Numbered from the stretch's first letter, positions 8,844 to 17,079 are shown. The stretch is DNA of 47,749 nucleotides from Acidobacteriota bacterium (GCA_016935015.1 JAFGRT010000075.1:1-47749), one strand, 5' to 3'. Numbers and translations are program-made. Notes: a model not told the origin generated them from the letters alone.

Positions 8844-9016
8844 GGAGGAACAGAGCTATCTGTCGTGCAGCCGTCCCAGAATGGATGTGCGGAATCGTTC
8901 GAAGACGTCCGGCCTTTGGAATCATCCAGGTTTGGTCAACTGTTATACGGCTTGTGTTATACCACTGAAAATCAGGAAGAAGCAAGGCGGGGACACAGAA
9001 AAAACAGGCGGTGGGG

Positions 9017-9047
9017 AGATCCGTCCGGTTGCCCACCGGACGGATCT
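9017..9047. terminator. 12-bp perfect hairpin downstream of the glutathione peroxidase gene
   Basis: AGATCCGTCCGG (9017-9028) and CCGGACGGATCT (9036-9047) form a perfect 12-bp stem with a 7-nt loop, 40 nt past the peroxidase stop. On the minus strand a run of six T occurs 12 nt beyond the stem, not immediately after it, so it may act as a loose terminator or as an mRNA 3' stabiliser. Confidence 0.5.
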
Positions 9048-9087
9048 TTATCCAGGAATCGGCGGAAAACACTCCATTCACTGCGAC

Positions 9088-9696
9088 TTATCGGGCGAGG
9101 GCCTGTTCCACCGCCACCGTAACCTTTTCATCCAGCGGACGGGTGCGGGTGTCGAAACGGGCGATCACAGTGCCGTCACGACCAATGAGAAACTTGTTGA
9201 AATTCCAAGTGATCTTGCCGGCGAACTGCGGATTGGTTTCCTCCCCGGTCAGGAAGGAATAGAGCGGTGAAGCCGCCTCACCCTTCACGGAAATCTTGGC
9301 GAACATGGGGAACGTCACGCCGTAGTTGACGGCGCAGAATTCCTTGATTTCCGCATTGCTGCCGGGCTCCTGCCCCATGAAGTCATTGGACGGGAACCCG
9401 AGAATCACGAAGCCTTGCGCCCTGTACGTCTCATACAGCTTCTGCAAACCATCGTACTGTGGTGTGAAGCCGCAACGACTGGCGGTGTTGACGATCATGA
9501 CCACACTCCCCTTGTATTGCTTGAGATCCACTTGCTGGCCATCGATGTCCTCCACTCCATAATCAAGGGGCGACTGCGCCATCACCATCCCTCCCCAGAG
9601 CGAAACCAGCAGCAACATGGCCAGGACCGGTCCAACGATTCGGCGACGTCTTCCAAAAACGGCCGCTATCTGATACCTGCCGGTGTTTGCATTCAT
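9088..9696 (-). CDS. Secreted glutathione peroxidase
   Basis: A 202-residue thioredoxin-fold peroxidase. A basic N terminus and hydrophobic stretch (IVGPVLAMLLLVSLWGGMVMAQ) form a signal peptide, so it acts in the periplasm. The catalytic tetrad is complete: Cys in NTASRCGFTPQYDGL, Gln in FPSNDFMGQEPG, and Trp/Asn in ITWNFNKFLIG. The catalytic residue is Cys (codon TGC), not selenocysteine. There is a second conserved block, IKEFCAVNYGVTFPMF, whose Cys is the usual resolving Cys of thioredoxin-dependent bacterial enzymes. The start ATG at 9696 has GGAGGT 6 bases upstream; a start 18 bases earlier lacks this. It likely reduces hydroperoxides using a thioredoxin-like donor. A strong hairpin follows the gene. 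Confidence 0.92.
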   Translation of the reverse strand: MNANTGRYQIAAVFGRRRRIVGPVLAMLLLVSLWGGMVMAQSPLDYGVEDIDGQQVDLKQYKGSVVMIVNTASRCGFTPQYDGLQKLYETYRAQGFVILGFPSNDFMGQEPGSNAEIKEFCAVNYGVTFPMFAKISVKGEAASPLYSFLTGEETNPQFAGKITWNFNKFLIGRDGTVIARFDTRTRPLDEKVTVAVEQALAR

Positions 9697-9855
9697 GGTT
9701 ATACCTCCGCACATAGGATGCGGCGGCGGCGCCCGGGATTCGCCCGCGACAAGGCCCTTTTTCCACGGGCTATTTCCCCGTCCCCGGTGGCGTGCACAGG
9801 CACTCCCTGATCATGGAACTTCCGCTTATCGTCCATCATTCCGCCAGGGAAATCA

Positions 9856-9884
9856 TTGCCCGGGAGAACGTTTCCCGTTACAAT
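9856..9884 (+). promoter_or_regulatory. Candidate promoter for the HD-domain gene
   Basis: TTGCCC (9856-9861), a 17-bp spacer and TACAAT (9879-9884) on the plus strand, 74 nt before the start codon. The -10 is good and the -35 only half matches. Confidence 0.35.
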
Positions 9885-9957
9885 AGTAAACTGACCCCGG
9901 GCGTCACCCATCTCGGCTCGACACCCCAGAGACCCGTGCCGGGAGGAATCAGGACAG

Positions 9958-11175
9958 ATGATCCGTCATATCCAAGAATTTCTCGGACTTTCCGCTTCTC
10001 TCAATTACCAGCTTTCCGGAACGCCCATCAACTGGCAAGGTGTGCTGGCACTGACGGTAGGCGAGGGCTATTCGCCTCCGGTGACCGCGACGCTGGAAGC
10101 GGCCCTGGATTATCTGAATCACGCGTACGGACAGACCAAACGCCGCCTGGGGCCTTTTGCCGTGCTGCATCCCATCCGAACCGCAGCCCTGCTGGCCCGC
10201 GCTCATCGGGCCGCCTCCCTGCCCCTGCCCGTAGCCGGGACGGACATGAGCACCGCCGCGGCGGAACTGCCCATCCGCCGGTTGTCGCCGCTGGAGATCC
10301 TGACGGTCTTTCTTCACGACAAGCAAGAGGATCTCGTGGCCGCCAAGTATATACCGGATGTCTGGCAATCCCTCGAAGCCGATTACCAGCGACTGCTGGA
10401 GCGACTGCCGGCGCAGGAACAGCCTCGCCTGGAATCGCATATCGACATCCTGACCCGGCACCCCGACGAGCTTTACTACAATTATCTCGGCCGCTTGTTG
10501 TCTCATGGCCGGGACATGCCGGAAGTGGTCCGCACCAAGCTGGCCGACCGTCTGGACAACACCCTGGATCTGCGCATGGATTTGCAGGGCATCTCCCCGC
10601 AGACCGACTGTTACGAGATGATATTTTCCATCCTGTTCACCCAATCCGACTCATCCCGATCCGACAACAGCCCCCATCCCAGCCAGGGCAAAATCAACGG
10701 CTCGCGCCGCCTGTTCCAATTGTTCAAGAATGCCGTTTTTCTTTCCCTGTTGCGCCGCGAGAAACTGGACACCCTCGACGACACGGTCCGGTTACTCGTC
10801 GACACTCTGGCCCGTTCGAGTATCGCCGAAGCCCAGCGCAACCTTGTCCACCTGTTTCAGTATCATCTCCAGGACAAACACCTGCAGCGGGAGGTCCTCC
10901 ACGATGTCATGACTTACTGCCGGGCCGGGCATATCTCCCATGTCACTCCCGCCGGTGATCGCCATCGCCTCGATGGACTGTTCAAGTACCGCTTCGATCA
11001 CGAGGACCGGGACACCCGCAACCGGCACCTGGACGATTTGTATCAGGACAAGGTCTTGATGGCCGAAGCCGCCCTGGCATTCATGGCCATCTTCGCCAGT
11101 TTCCGTAACGATCCCACTTTTCGCATTCAGGGCATCGATGCCCGCGGCATCCATTTCGATCCGGGTGATAAATAG
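9958..11175 (+). CDS. Stand-alone SpoT/MESH1-type HD hydrolase-like protein
   Basis: A 405-residue protein not resembling a classic housekeeping enzyme, but with the ordered motifs of the RelA/SpoT hydrolase HD domain: His71 in LHPIRTAALLA, His120-Asp121 with Glu124-Asp125 in VFLHDKQEDLVA (the HDxxED metal and catalytic signature), and Asp197/Asn201 in KLADRLDNTLDL, equivalent to KLADRLHN in SpoT. The (p)ppGpp synthetase domain and the TGS/ACT regulatory domains are absent. The C-terminal half (about 215-405) is mostly helical and unrecognised. Insertions at about 85-110 make the HD core longer than MESH1 (about 180 residues). It may hydrolyse alarmones, NADPH or another nucleotide. A nucleoside hydrolase-FmdE protein follows 54 nt downstream, possibly co-transcribed. 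The HD fold is well supported; substrate is inference. Confidence 0.72.
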   Translation: MIRHIQEFLGLSASLNYQLSGTPINWQGVLALTVGEGYSPPVTATLEAALDYLNHAYGQTKRRLGPFAVLHPIRTAALLARAHRAASLPLPVAGTDMSTAAAELPIRRLSPLEILTVFLHDKQEDLVAAKYIPDVWQSLEADYQRLLERLPAQEQPRLESHIDILTRHPDELYYNYLGRLLSHGRDMPEVVRTKLADRLDNTLDLRMDLQGISPQTDCYEMIFSILFTQSDSSRSDNSPHPSQGKINGSRRLFQLFKNAVFLSLLRREKLDTLDDTVRLLVDTLARSSIAEAQRNLVHLFQYHLQDKHLQREVLHDVMTYCRAGHISHVTPAGDRHRLDGLFKYRFDHEDRDTRNRHLDDLYQDKVLMAEAALAFMAIFASFRNDPTFRIQGIDARGIHFDPGDK

Positions 11176-11229
11176 AGGGAAGTACCGGGCTCCGCCCCGC
11201 GGGGCTGAATATATTGGCAAGGAATCATC

Positions 11230-12693
11230 ATGAAGCGTCAGATACTCATCGGTCTGCTATTGACCGTCATGTCCCTCGGCCTGGGCGCGCACACCTACCG
11301 CATTCCACTCATTGTGGATACGGACATGGCCCTGGACGATATGCGCGCCATGCTGATGCTCCTCAACGCGGACTGGGTGGACATCCGTCTCATCGTCACT
11401 TCCGACGGCGGGAACCCGCCTACCCGCGGCGCGCAGCTGGTGGCCTACCTGGCCGACCGGCTGAACGTGGCGGGCATCACCGTGGTGGCCGGCAAAACCG
11501 GCACGGCCCCGCCGCCCCCGTGGCGCGACGCCGCCGTCAAGGCCATTCCCCTGCCGGCGAAGACAGCCTCCGTCGACGGCGAAACAGCCGCCGGCGCCAT
11601 CAGGGAGACGCTTCGTTCCGGCGAGGACCAGGTGCTCTATCTTTGCCTCGGCCCCCTGACCAATCTGGCCGACGCGCTGGCGCTCGAACCCCGACTGGCG
11701 GATCGGATCTCCCGCGTAGTCTGGTATGGCACTTCACCCGGTGAAACTCCGACCGACTGGAACACCCGCCGTGACAGCGCCGCCGCCGCGGCGGTGTATG
11801 CCGCCGGCCTCCGACTATACTCCTTACGGCAACCGGAGAACGCCCAATTCCCGCCCATGAAAACACTGCTGGAAGACATCCGTCCCCTGCCCACGCCGGC
11901 GGCGGAATGGTTCGTCCGGCTGCATGAGAGCGCGGCGGTCCGACCACTATTGCAGACTGATCACTTCGGGATCTGGGACGAACTGGCCGTGATCTATTTG
12001 AGTCGTCCTGACTTGTTTACATTTACCCGTTCGGGCCGGCAGTTCCGTCTGACCGATCTCCGGGCGAGGGAAATCCCCGCCGTTTATGTGCAACTGCTGG
12101 GCCACGCCCGTGACGCCCACCTCGCGGAGAGACCCGTGGTCGTACTCGACGAATTTCCCATCCATCCCGAGCTGTTTCAGTCGGATGTCCGGCCGTATGT
12201 GGAGAACATTTTAGAACGGCACGGCGTGGAAGAATGGAAGGCCTGCGTCATGACCAACGAGTTACATCGGCACCTGGGCATTTATTCCATCATCGGCGCC
12301 AAAATGGGGGTCCGTGCCCGGGAAATCCTGGACGCCCCGGTGGATGATATTCTGGTGGAAAGTTTTGCCGGCAGCCGGCCGCCGCTGAGCTGCCTGAACG
12401 ATGGATTGCAGGTCGCCACCGGCGCCAGCCTGGGCCGGGGAACCATCACCGTGCAGGAAGACTCCCCCCGGGTGGCAGCCATGTTCCGAAATCAGGACCG
12501 GCAGGTAACCCTGATCCTTGATCCGGAGATCATCCGGCGCATCCGTCAGGATATTCAGAACACCATCGAGCAATACGGCAACCTGACTCCAGCCTATTTC
12601 CGGCAAGTCCGGCGATTGTCCCTGGATTATTGGTTGGAGCTTGATCGGGAAAAAATTTTCAGCGAATCGGAGGTCACCGCCTCCGGTCGCTAG
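11230..12693 (+). CDS. Secreted nucleoside hydrolase fused to an FmdE-like domain
   Basis: A 487-residue two-domain protein with a signal peptide (residues 1-20). Residues about 25-310 are an inosine-uridine nucleoside hydrolase domain: IVDTDMALDD supplies the D-x-D-x-x-x-D-D calcium/ribose site at 30-37, LYLCLGPLTNLADAL is the family helix motif, TPTDWNTRRDSAAAAAV matches the N-x-x-x-D-x-x-A ribose-binding stretch, and FGIWDELAVIYL supplies the last conserved Asp. Residues about 330-480 resemble the FmdE family: LHRHLGIYSIIGAKMGVRAREIL, then SCLNDGLQVATGASLGRGTITV, corresponding to the GH-PG-x-GxRMG and C-x-DaiQ-x-tGxTxGkgn motifs. No zinc ribbon follows. FmdE-like domains occur in molybdenum enzyme operons and in stand-alone metal-binding proteins. 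The ATG follows AAGGAATCATC. Function of the second domain in this setting is unknown. Confidence 0.8.
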   Translation: MKRQILIGLLLTVMSLGLGAHTYRIPLIVDTDMALDDMRAMLMLLNADWVDIRLIVTSDGGNPPTRGAQLVAYLADRLNVAGITVVAGKTGTAPPPPWRDAAVKAIPLPAKTASVDGETAAGAIRETLRSGEDQVLYLCLGPLTNLADALALEPRLADRISRVVWYGTSPGETPTDWNTRRDSAAAAAVYAAGLRLYSLRQPENAQFPPMKTLLEDIRPLPTPAAEWFVRLHESAAVRPLLQTDHFGIWDELAVIYLSRPDLFTFTRSGRQFRLTDLRAREIPAVYVQLLGHARDAHLAERPVVVLDEFPIHPELFQSDVRPYVENILERHGVEEWKACVMTNELHRHLGIYSIIGAKMGVRAREILDAPVDDILVESFAGSRPPLSCLNDGLQVATGASLGRGTITVQEDSPRVAAMFRNQDRQVTLILDPEIIRRIRQDIQNTIEQYGNLTPAYFRQVRRLSLDYWLELDREKIFSESEVTASGR

Positions 12694-12738
12694 GCGACTC
12701 CGGGCGGATGCCGTCGCTTCACCGCGGCCGGCGGGGAT

Positions 12739-14070
12739 TCAATATGAGTCGTTTTCACCCGACCGGCCCACGGGTGCCTGCCAATGGGGTGGCAGGGGTA
12801 GGCGTTCTTTCTCTTCCTCAACACGGCGACAGAATCTCTCCCAGCAAGTGGTGACTTCGTTCGCCAGCTCGTCGCCGGCGCGCCGGATCAACCCCTCATG
12901 TTGTTTCAACCAGCGCAACTGAGCATGGCGCAACTGCAGATCCAGCGGATCGGCAATCTGCTTGGGGTGGCCACACCCGAGTTGGACTCCGATATCATAG
13001 GCTACCTGCCGCAACTGCTCCGGCGTCTGAAAAGAACTCTCAATATTCACTTCTCGGTAATTTTCCACCCAGGAATGGACCCAGAAGGTGAGCCCCTGAA
13101 ACCGGAAATAGCCGAGGTGATGGAACGGCTGATAGGCGATCCGGGCCTGTCCGACGAGGATACGGAAGGGATCGGCGTTTTGGAAGCGCGTCAGGCAGGA
13201 AATGCCGCCGATGTTCCGCACCTCCTTGACCTCCAGCACCACATCGTCCAGCGGATCATCGCTCTCGCCCCGGCAGCGGAGCAGATACTTGCGATCCATG
13301 GCGCTACCGATCCCCATCAGCAACCGGCCCGCCCGGACCAGCCGGAAATAGTCCTCCGGCAGGTCGGGATTCCCGACATGCATCACCTGGACATAGGGCT
13401 GCATGGCGGTGGCCAGGGCAGTTCCTTCTGCCTCGGGTAACGGCTGCATCAGAGAGTCCACCCAGCGGTAATATTTTTGAGGATTCCGTTCGAAAGCAGC
13501 CCGGATACGACCGGCCACGTCGGGTTCCGCGGCCCGGATCGCCGGATCTTCCAGGGCATGGCGATACCCTCGCAAGAACTCCGCATACATTTCCCCGGCT
13601 TCATGGTCCCAGCCTTTCGCCCGGCACGCCAGTTGCAGTGATACGCCGAAGCGCAGCAGATCGAGCAGAGCCGGACCGACGGAAGAATCGTCAAAATCCG
13701 TCAGCCCGCGGCCCAGATCCGTGACGGCATACTGTTCCAGATGGGCATCCCCGTGCAGGTTAAAGGACGGGGCCGTCTGCAGCTCCTCCCGAAAACGCCG
13801 GCAGATTTCCTGGCTGAAAATGATGTTGATAAAACGGAAATACCCGTGCGGACCGGCGATGATCCGCTGCAGCAGCGGCGGATTTTGGGAGAAATCCTGC
13901 GCCAGGGGATCCACATACAGAGATGGCGAGAGATCGGTCGCTGCCGGATCGGTGACCCGGGATTTCATGACGGGCGATAGGGCCGTGTCCGGCAGACCCG
14001 CGTACCAGCCGGCAGACGTAAATGGCAACAGAAAAAGAAGAATAATAATCCGGAACCCTTGTTTCATCAC
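12739..14070 (-). CDS. DUF2252 family protein with signal peptide
   Basis: A 443-residue protein of the DUF2252 family. The diagnostic block is NLHGDAHLEQYAV followed by LTDFDDSSVGPALLDLLRFG, which in sequence mimics the H-G-D-x-H-x-x-N and D-F-D-D catalytic elements of aminoglycoside phosphotransferase-like kinases. Later family motifs present are LVRAGRLLMGIGSAMDRKYL, VLEVKEVRNIGG and a C-terminal DPLDLQLRHAQLRWLKQHEG. The usual Asn after HGDAHLE is Gln here. Unusually, the N terminus (KQGFRIIILLFLLPFTSAGW) reads as a cleavable signal peptide, which would put a kinase-like fold outside the cytoplasm. Two ATGs are adjacent at the start. A candidate promoter lies 50-80 bp upstream. No function is established for the family. 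Confidence 0.82.
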   Translation of the reverse strand: MMKQGFRIIILLFLLPFTSAGWYAGLPDTALSPVMKSRVTDPAATDLSPSLYVDPLAQDFSQNPPLLQRIIAGPHGYFRFINIIFSQEICRRFREELQTAPSFNLHGDAHLEQYAVTDLGRGLTDFDDSSVGPALLDLLRFGVSLQLACRAKGWDHEAGEMYAEFLRGYRHALEDPAIRAAEPDVAGRIRAAFERNPQKYYRWVDSLMQPLPEAEGTALATAMQPYVQVMHVGNPDLPEDYFRLVRAGRLLMGIGSAMDRKYLLRCRGESDDPLDDVVLEVKEVRNIGGISCLTRFQNADPFRILVGQARIAYQPFHHLGYFRFQGLTFWVHSWVENYREVNIESSFQTPEQLRQVAYDIGVQLGCGHPKQIADPLDLQLRHAQLRWLKQHEGLIRRAGDELANEVTTCWERFCRRVEEEKERLPLPPHWQAPVGRSGENDSY

Positions 14071-14121
14071 GTCGAAAATCGCTCTGTGGGTTGGGTGAAT
14101 CCAGCCGATGGTAAAAAGCCG

Positions 14122-14150
14122 ATTCTAATCGAGCCGCGCCCCTTGATCAA
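14122..14150 (-). promoter_or_regulatory. Sigma-70-type promoter for the DUF2252 gene
   Basis: On the minus strand TTGATC (14145-14150), a 17-bp spacer and TAGAAT (14122-14127), giving a leader of about 45 nt before the start codon. Confidence 0.5.
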
Positions 14151-14358
14151 GCACTTTTCCTGTGAATTTCGGCGACAAAGGTCCGCCGCGTCGCGCCCTG
14201 TATCGGCTTCGTCGTCCGGTGGATGGTCTCATGAAATATTCCCCGCCGTCGGTAAACAGAGGGGGCAGGATGACAACCCATGCACACTTTCTGAACACTC
14301 GTTCGAACTTTTTTCATTTTGCCGTCATCCTTTACATTAACTGTTTCAGGTTACCATC

Positions 14359-14904
14359 ATGAGCCAACGAAGATTTTTCAATAAATCTAAAGAAAATAAG
14401 GATTTTATTTTCGAGATGACCCAATTTCTGAGTCACCCCGATCGGCAACTGAAGCAGGCGGCGGTTGCCGCCCCACCAATCAGACGGCTCCGCGGTTTCG
14501 CGCCCTCTTCCACGGAGGGACTTGCCGATATCGTGGATTCCCATGTGATGATTAGCAGTTCGCCGGAGGCGTCACCCCGCCCCGACCAGAAACTCATCCG
14601 GATCGATGCGGATCTGTTGCGCTCCCTCAACAGCCTGCTGGACCGCATGGCGGCCATCCATGCCAAATACGGCTGCCCTTTCGAGACCGATCAGGTGTAC
14701 CGCTGCATCAGCGCGTCCCTGATGTGGATCGAACAGCGCCGCCAGCTAGGATTTCACTGGACGCCCGGCCAGGCGTTACGGCTGATCGCCGCCGATCTGC
14801 TGAACCATCTCCATCGCTGCCTGGCAGAAAAGGACCGCCACGATCCGGAACCCCCGAAACGTTCGGTCGGCTTCTGGCCCGATCTGCCTGAAATGTGCCT
14901 GTGA
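14359..14904 (+). CDS. Hypothetical protein, helical
   Basis: I do not recognise this 181-residue protein. It starts with a basic, AT-rich-coded segment (MSQRRFFNKSKENKDF), has a low-complexity linker, and ends with a helical part from about residue 75 (IRIDADLLRSLNSLLDRM, then TDQVYRCISASLMWIEQRR and TPGQALRLIAADLLNHL). There is no signal peptide, membrane segment or metal motif. No clear ribosome site precedes the ATG, so the start or even the gene itself is uncertain, though the C-terminal two thirds show codon use like neighbouring genes. It diverges from the DUF2252 gene and converges with the HMA-like reading frame, overlapping that frame's tail. Confidence 0.5.
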   Translation: MSQRRFFNKSKENKDFIFEMTQFLSHPDRQLKQAAVAAPPIRRLRGFAPSSTEGLADIVDSHVMISSSPEASPRPDQKLIRIDADLLRSLNSLLDRMAAIHAKYGCPFETDQVYRCISASLMWIEQRRQLGFHWTPGQALRLIAADLLNHLHRCLAEKDRHDPEPPKRSVGFWPDLPEMCL

Positions 14905-15150
14905 TGAATGGCCGGAACAGGCTGCCACGGACGCCCCCCACGTTGACGCTGTTTTCGGTCGATCACATCCGTCCCGAGAAAGGCAGGCGTTCGGATAGCC
15001 GGCCCTCTCTACGGCTCTACGCAGCGACTCCTGGTCATCTGAATCCGCCCCTGTCAGCCGGCCGCGCACCGGATCTTCACTCACTCCGGTAACTCCGGCG
15101 ACGGAGCGGGCCGCCTCTTCCACCCGACACCGCCAGCCGGCGCAAAGCAT
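14776..15150 (-). pseudogene. Degenerate heavy-metal-associated (HMA) domain protein
   Basis: The reading frame begins M-L-C-A-G-W-R-C-R-V-E-E and continues with AARSVAGVTGV, DDQESLRRAVERAGYPNA, which follows the whole length of an HMA copper-chaperone domain (GMxCxxC, then VexAlxxvpGV, then lrxaVexAGY). The second metal-binding Cys of the CxxC pair is Trp, and a Cys instead appears two residues later. The first beta strand would lie upstream of the ATG, in a frame that continues into the permease gene without a stop. After AGYPNA the frame runs about 65 residues of no recognisable sequence and overlaps the plus-strand gene ending at 14904. It sits directly behind a Cu/Zn permease, a normal place for an HMA partner. 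GGAGG lies 9 bases before the ATG. It may be a functional divergent protein or a decaying one. Confidence 0.45.
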
Positions 15151-15193
15151 CCCCGCCACCCTCCGGGTTCGGCCGGCCGGTTCTCGCCGGCGG

Positions 15194-16222
15194 TTACCGA
15201 CGGCGTTGACGCCACAACGACCACTGGGCGCGCAGGAGATAGAACAGGAGCACTCCGGAGCCCACCAGTTTCAGGGTGAAGGTAAAAGGACTCCCCCCCT
15301 CCTGCCAGCCGGCTGGATCATGTGGAAAGGTGGAGCGCAGGAAAAGGTCGAAGACGATGCCTCCGCCGACACTGCCGGCGACGATCACACCTAGATAGAC
15401 CAGCGTCGCCCGTCGGCCGATGGTTTTCCAGAGCATGGTAATGCCGGCGGCGTTGGTAGCCGGTCCAGCCATGAGCAGTACAAACGCCGCCCCCGGCGAC
15501 AAGCCTTTGAGAATCAGCGCCGCCGCCACCGGCGTGGAGCCAGTGGCGCACACATACAGTGGGATACTGAACAGCAGGGCGCCCACATACGAAAAGATGA
15601 AACTACCACCGCTCAGTTCCAGAAAATGATCTGGGACGAGGGCCGTGATGGCTCCGCCCAGCAAAATACCGAGGACGATCCAGCGGGCAAGGTCTCGGAT
15701 CAGGTGATGAAAACCGTATTCATAGGCCCGCGCAAACTTGCCGCCCAGAGACATCGGCGGCGTCCGAGCGGTGTCTGTCTCCCTGTTCTGTGGGGTCTTG
15801 CCGTTCCGAAAATCGGTGAGGAGGCCCCCCACCGTCCCGGTCACAAAAGCCACTACCGGCCGGAAAAGGGCATAAACCGGCCCCAGCAGGCTGTAGGTGA
15901 CGGCGATACTGTCCAATCCGGTCTGCGGAGTGGAGATCAGAAAAGAGACGGTGGCGCCCGTCGTGGCTCCTGAACGATGCAAGGCCAGTGAGGTGGGAAT
16001 GACGCTGCATGAACACAACGGCAGGGGCACACCCAGCAGAGACGCCTTGAGGGCGGACATGAATCCGCGACGGCCGATGCTGGCTTTTACCCGATCCTGG
16101 GGCAAGAAGGCATGAATGATCCCCCCGGCGGCGAAACCCAACAAAAGGTAGATGGCCATTTCGTTGTAGAGAAGTACGGTTTCACGAATAATGGATTGGA
16201 TGATATCCCCGATCTGCGTCAT
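15194..16222 (-). CDS. SO_0444-type Cu/Zn efflux permease (DUF318 permease)
   Basis: A polytopic permease of about 342 residues from the chosen ATG (a longer version would start at 16294, but MTQIGDIIQ matches the usual family start and has AAAGGGT upstream). Key family features are YLLLGFAAGGIIHAFLP in the first helix, SLLGVPLPLCSCSVIPTSLAL carrying the C-x-C pair, STPQTGLDSIAVTYSLLGP, and in the second half YVCATGSTPVAAALI with LMAGPATNAAGITMLW. Eight or so membrane helices with a central polar linker (about 160-185) are apparent. The family exports copper or zinc, and usually has an HMA domain at its C terminus or in a neighbouring gene; the reading frame just downstream fits that. The gene lies divergent to gmk. 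Confidence 0.85.
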   Translation of the reverse strand: MTQIGDIIQSIIRETVLLYNEMAIYLLLGFAAGGIIHAFLPQDRVKASIGRRGFMSALKASLLGVPLPLCSCSVIPTSLALHRSGATTGATVSFLISTPQTGLDSIAVTYSLLGPVYALFRPVVAFVTGTVGGLLTDFRNGKTPQNRETDTARTPPMSLGGKFARAYEYGFHHLIRDLARWIVLGILLGGAITALVPDHFLELSGGSFIFSYVGALLFSIPLYVCATGSTPVAAALILKGLSPGAAFVLLMAGPATNAAGITMLWKTIGRRATLVYLGVIVAGSVGGGIVFDLFLRSTFPHDPAGWQEGGSPFTFTLKLVGSGVLLFYLLRAQWSLWRQRRR

Positions 16223-16299
16223 ACCCTTTGGATGACGGGCATCCGGCGCGGATGCACGGGCTGGTCCGGGCAACGATGAAAACCAACGATGCAAAGATC

Positions 16300-16328
16300 T
16301 TTACAATCTGCTCAAATTCCTCTATAGT
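16300..16328 (+). promoter_or_regulatory. Sigma-70-type promoter for the gmk operon
   Basis: TTTACA (16300-16305), a 17-bp spacer and TATAGT (16323-16328), both 5/6 consensus. A start near 16335 gives a leader of about 100 nt before gmk. Confidence 0.6.
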
Positions 16329-16437
16329 AAAACACTTTCTGAGGCGGGTTCCGCCTGGCGTCATGCGCAGCGACGTCCACGTTCGGTGAAAGACCACCGC
16401 AATCCTTTTCCGCGGGTATCACAGCAAGGATGAGTAC

Positions 16438-17079
16438 GTGAAACCAACAGGCAACCTCATCGTGATCTCGGCCCCGTCGGGGGCCGGCAAAACCTCCATC
16501 GTGCGTCGGGTATTGGCGGAAATACCGGACCTGCGGTTCTCCGTATCCTACACCACCCGGCCGCCGCGGCAGGGTGAGGTTCATGGCAAAGACTACTTCT
16601 TCGTCGATGCGGAAACGTTCCGGAAAATGCAGTCCGGAAACGAGTTCTATGAATGGGCGGAAGTATACGGTCAGCTCAAGGGCACCTCGCGTCGCTTTGT
16701 GGAGAAGCACCTGACGGCCGGAACCGATGTCCTGTTGGACATCGACGTGCAAGGCGCCAAAATTGTCAAAAAGATCAAAAACAATGCTATACTGATTTTC
16801 ATCACGCCGCCGTCCTACCCGGAGCTGGCTCGCCGTCTCCGAGGCCGCGGCCTGGATGACGAAGAGCAGATTCACCGGCGATTGCGGACCGCCTATCAGG
16901 AAATGGGCGATATCGAGATGTACGACTACTTCGTTGTCAATGAAGACCTGGCCTCGTCCTGCCGGCAGGTTGAGTCCATCATTCTAGCGAATCGCTGCCG
17001 CCGGGAAAACAACCGGCAGATCATGGAAAATATTCTTGCGACCTTTGGAGATAACGCCGATGTTGAAGCTACCCAATAA
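16438..17079 (+). CDS. gmk: Guanylate kinase
   Basis: A 213-residue enzyme phosphorylating GMP to GDP. The P-loop is in VISAPSGAGKTSIVRRV; the GMP-binding domain is seen in FSVSYTTRPPRQGEVHGKDY and FYEWAEVYGQLKGTS; VLLDIDVQGAKIVKK is the conserved Walker B-like block; the lid arginines are in ELARRLRGRGLDDEEQIHRRL. Length and order are normal. The start is GTG at 16438 with AAGGA 8 bases upstream; the ATG eight bases earlier is out of frame and meets a stop at once. It begins a run of housekeeping genes and overlaps rpoZ by 20 nt. A good promoter lies about 110 bp upstream. Confidence 0.96.
   Translation: MKPTGNLIVISAPSGAGKTSIVRRVLAEIPDLRFSVSYTTRPPRQGEVHGKDYFFVDAETFRKMQSGNEFYEWAEVYGQLKGTSRRFVEKHLTAGTDVLLDIDVQGAKIVKKIKNNAILIFITPPSYPELARRLRGRGLDDEEQIHRRLRTAYQEMGDIEMYDYFVVNEDLASSCRQVESIILANRCRRENNRQIMENILATFGDNADVEATQ

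Noticed and set aside
9088-9696. Selenocysteine in the glutathione peroxidase
   Set aside because: The catalytic codon reads TGC on the coding strand, so it is Cys and no SECIS element is needed.
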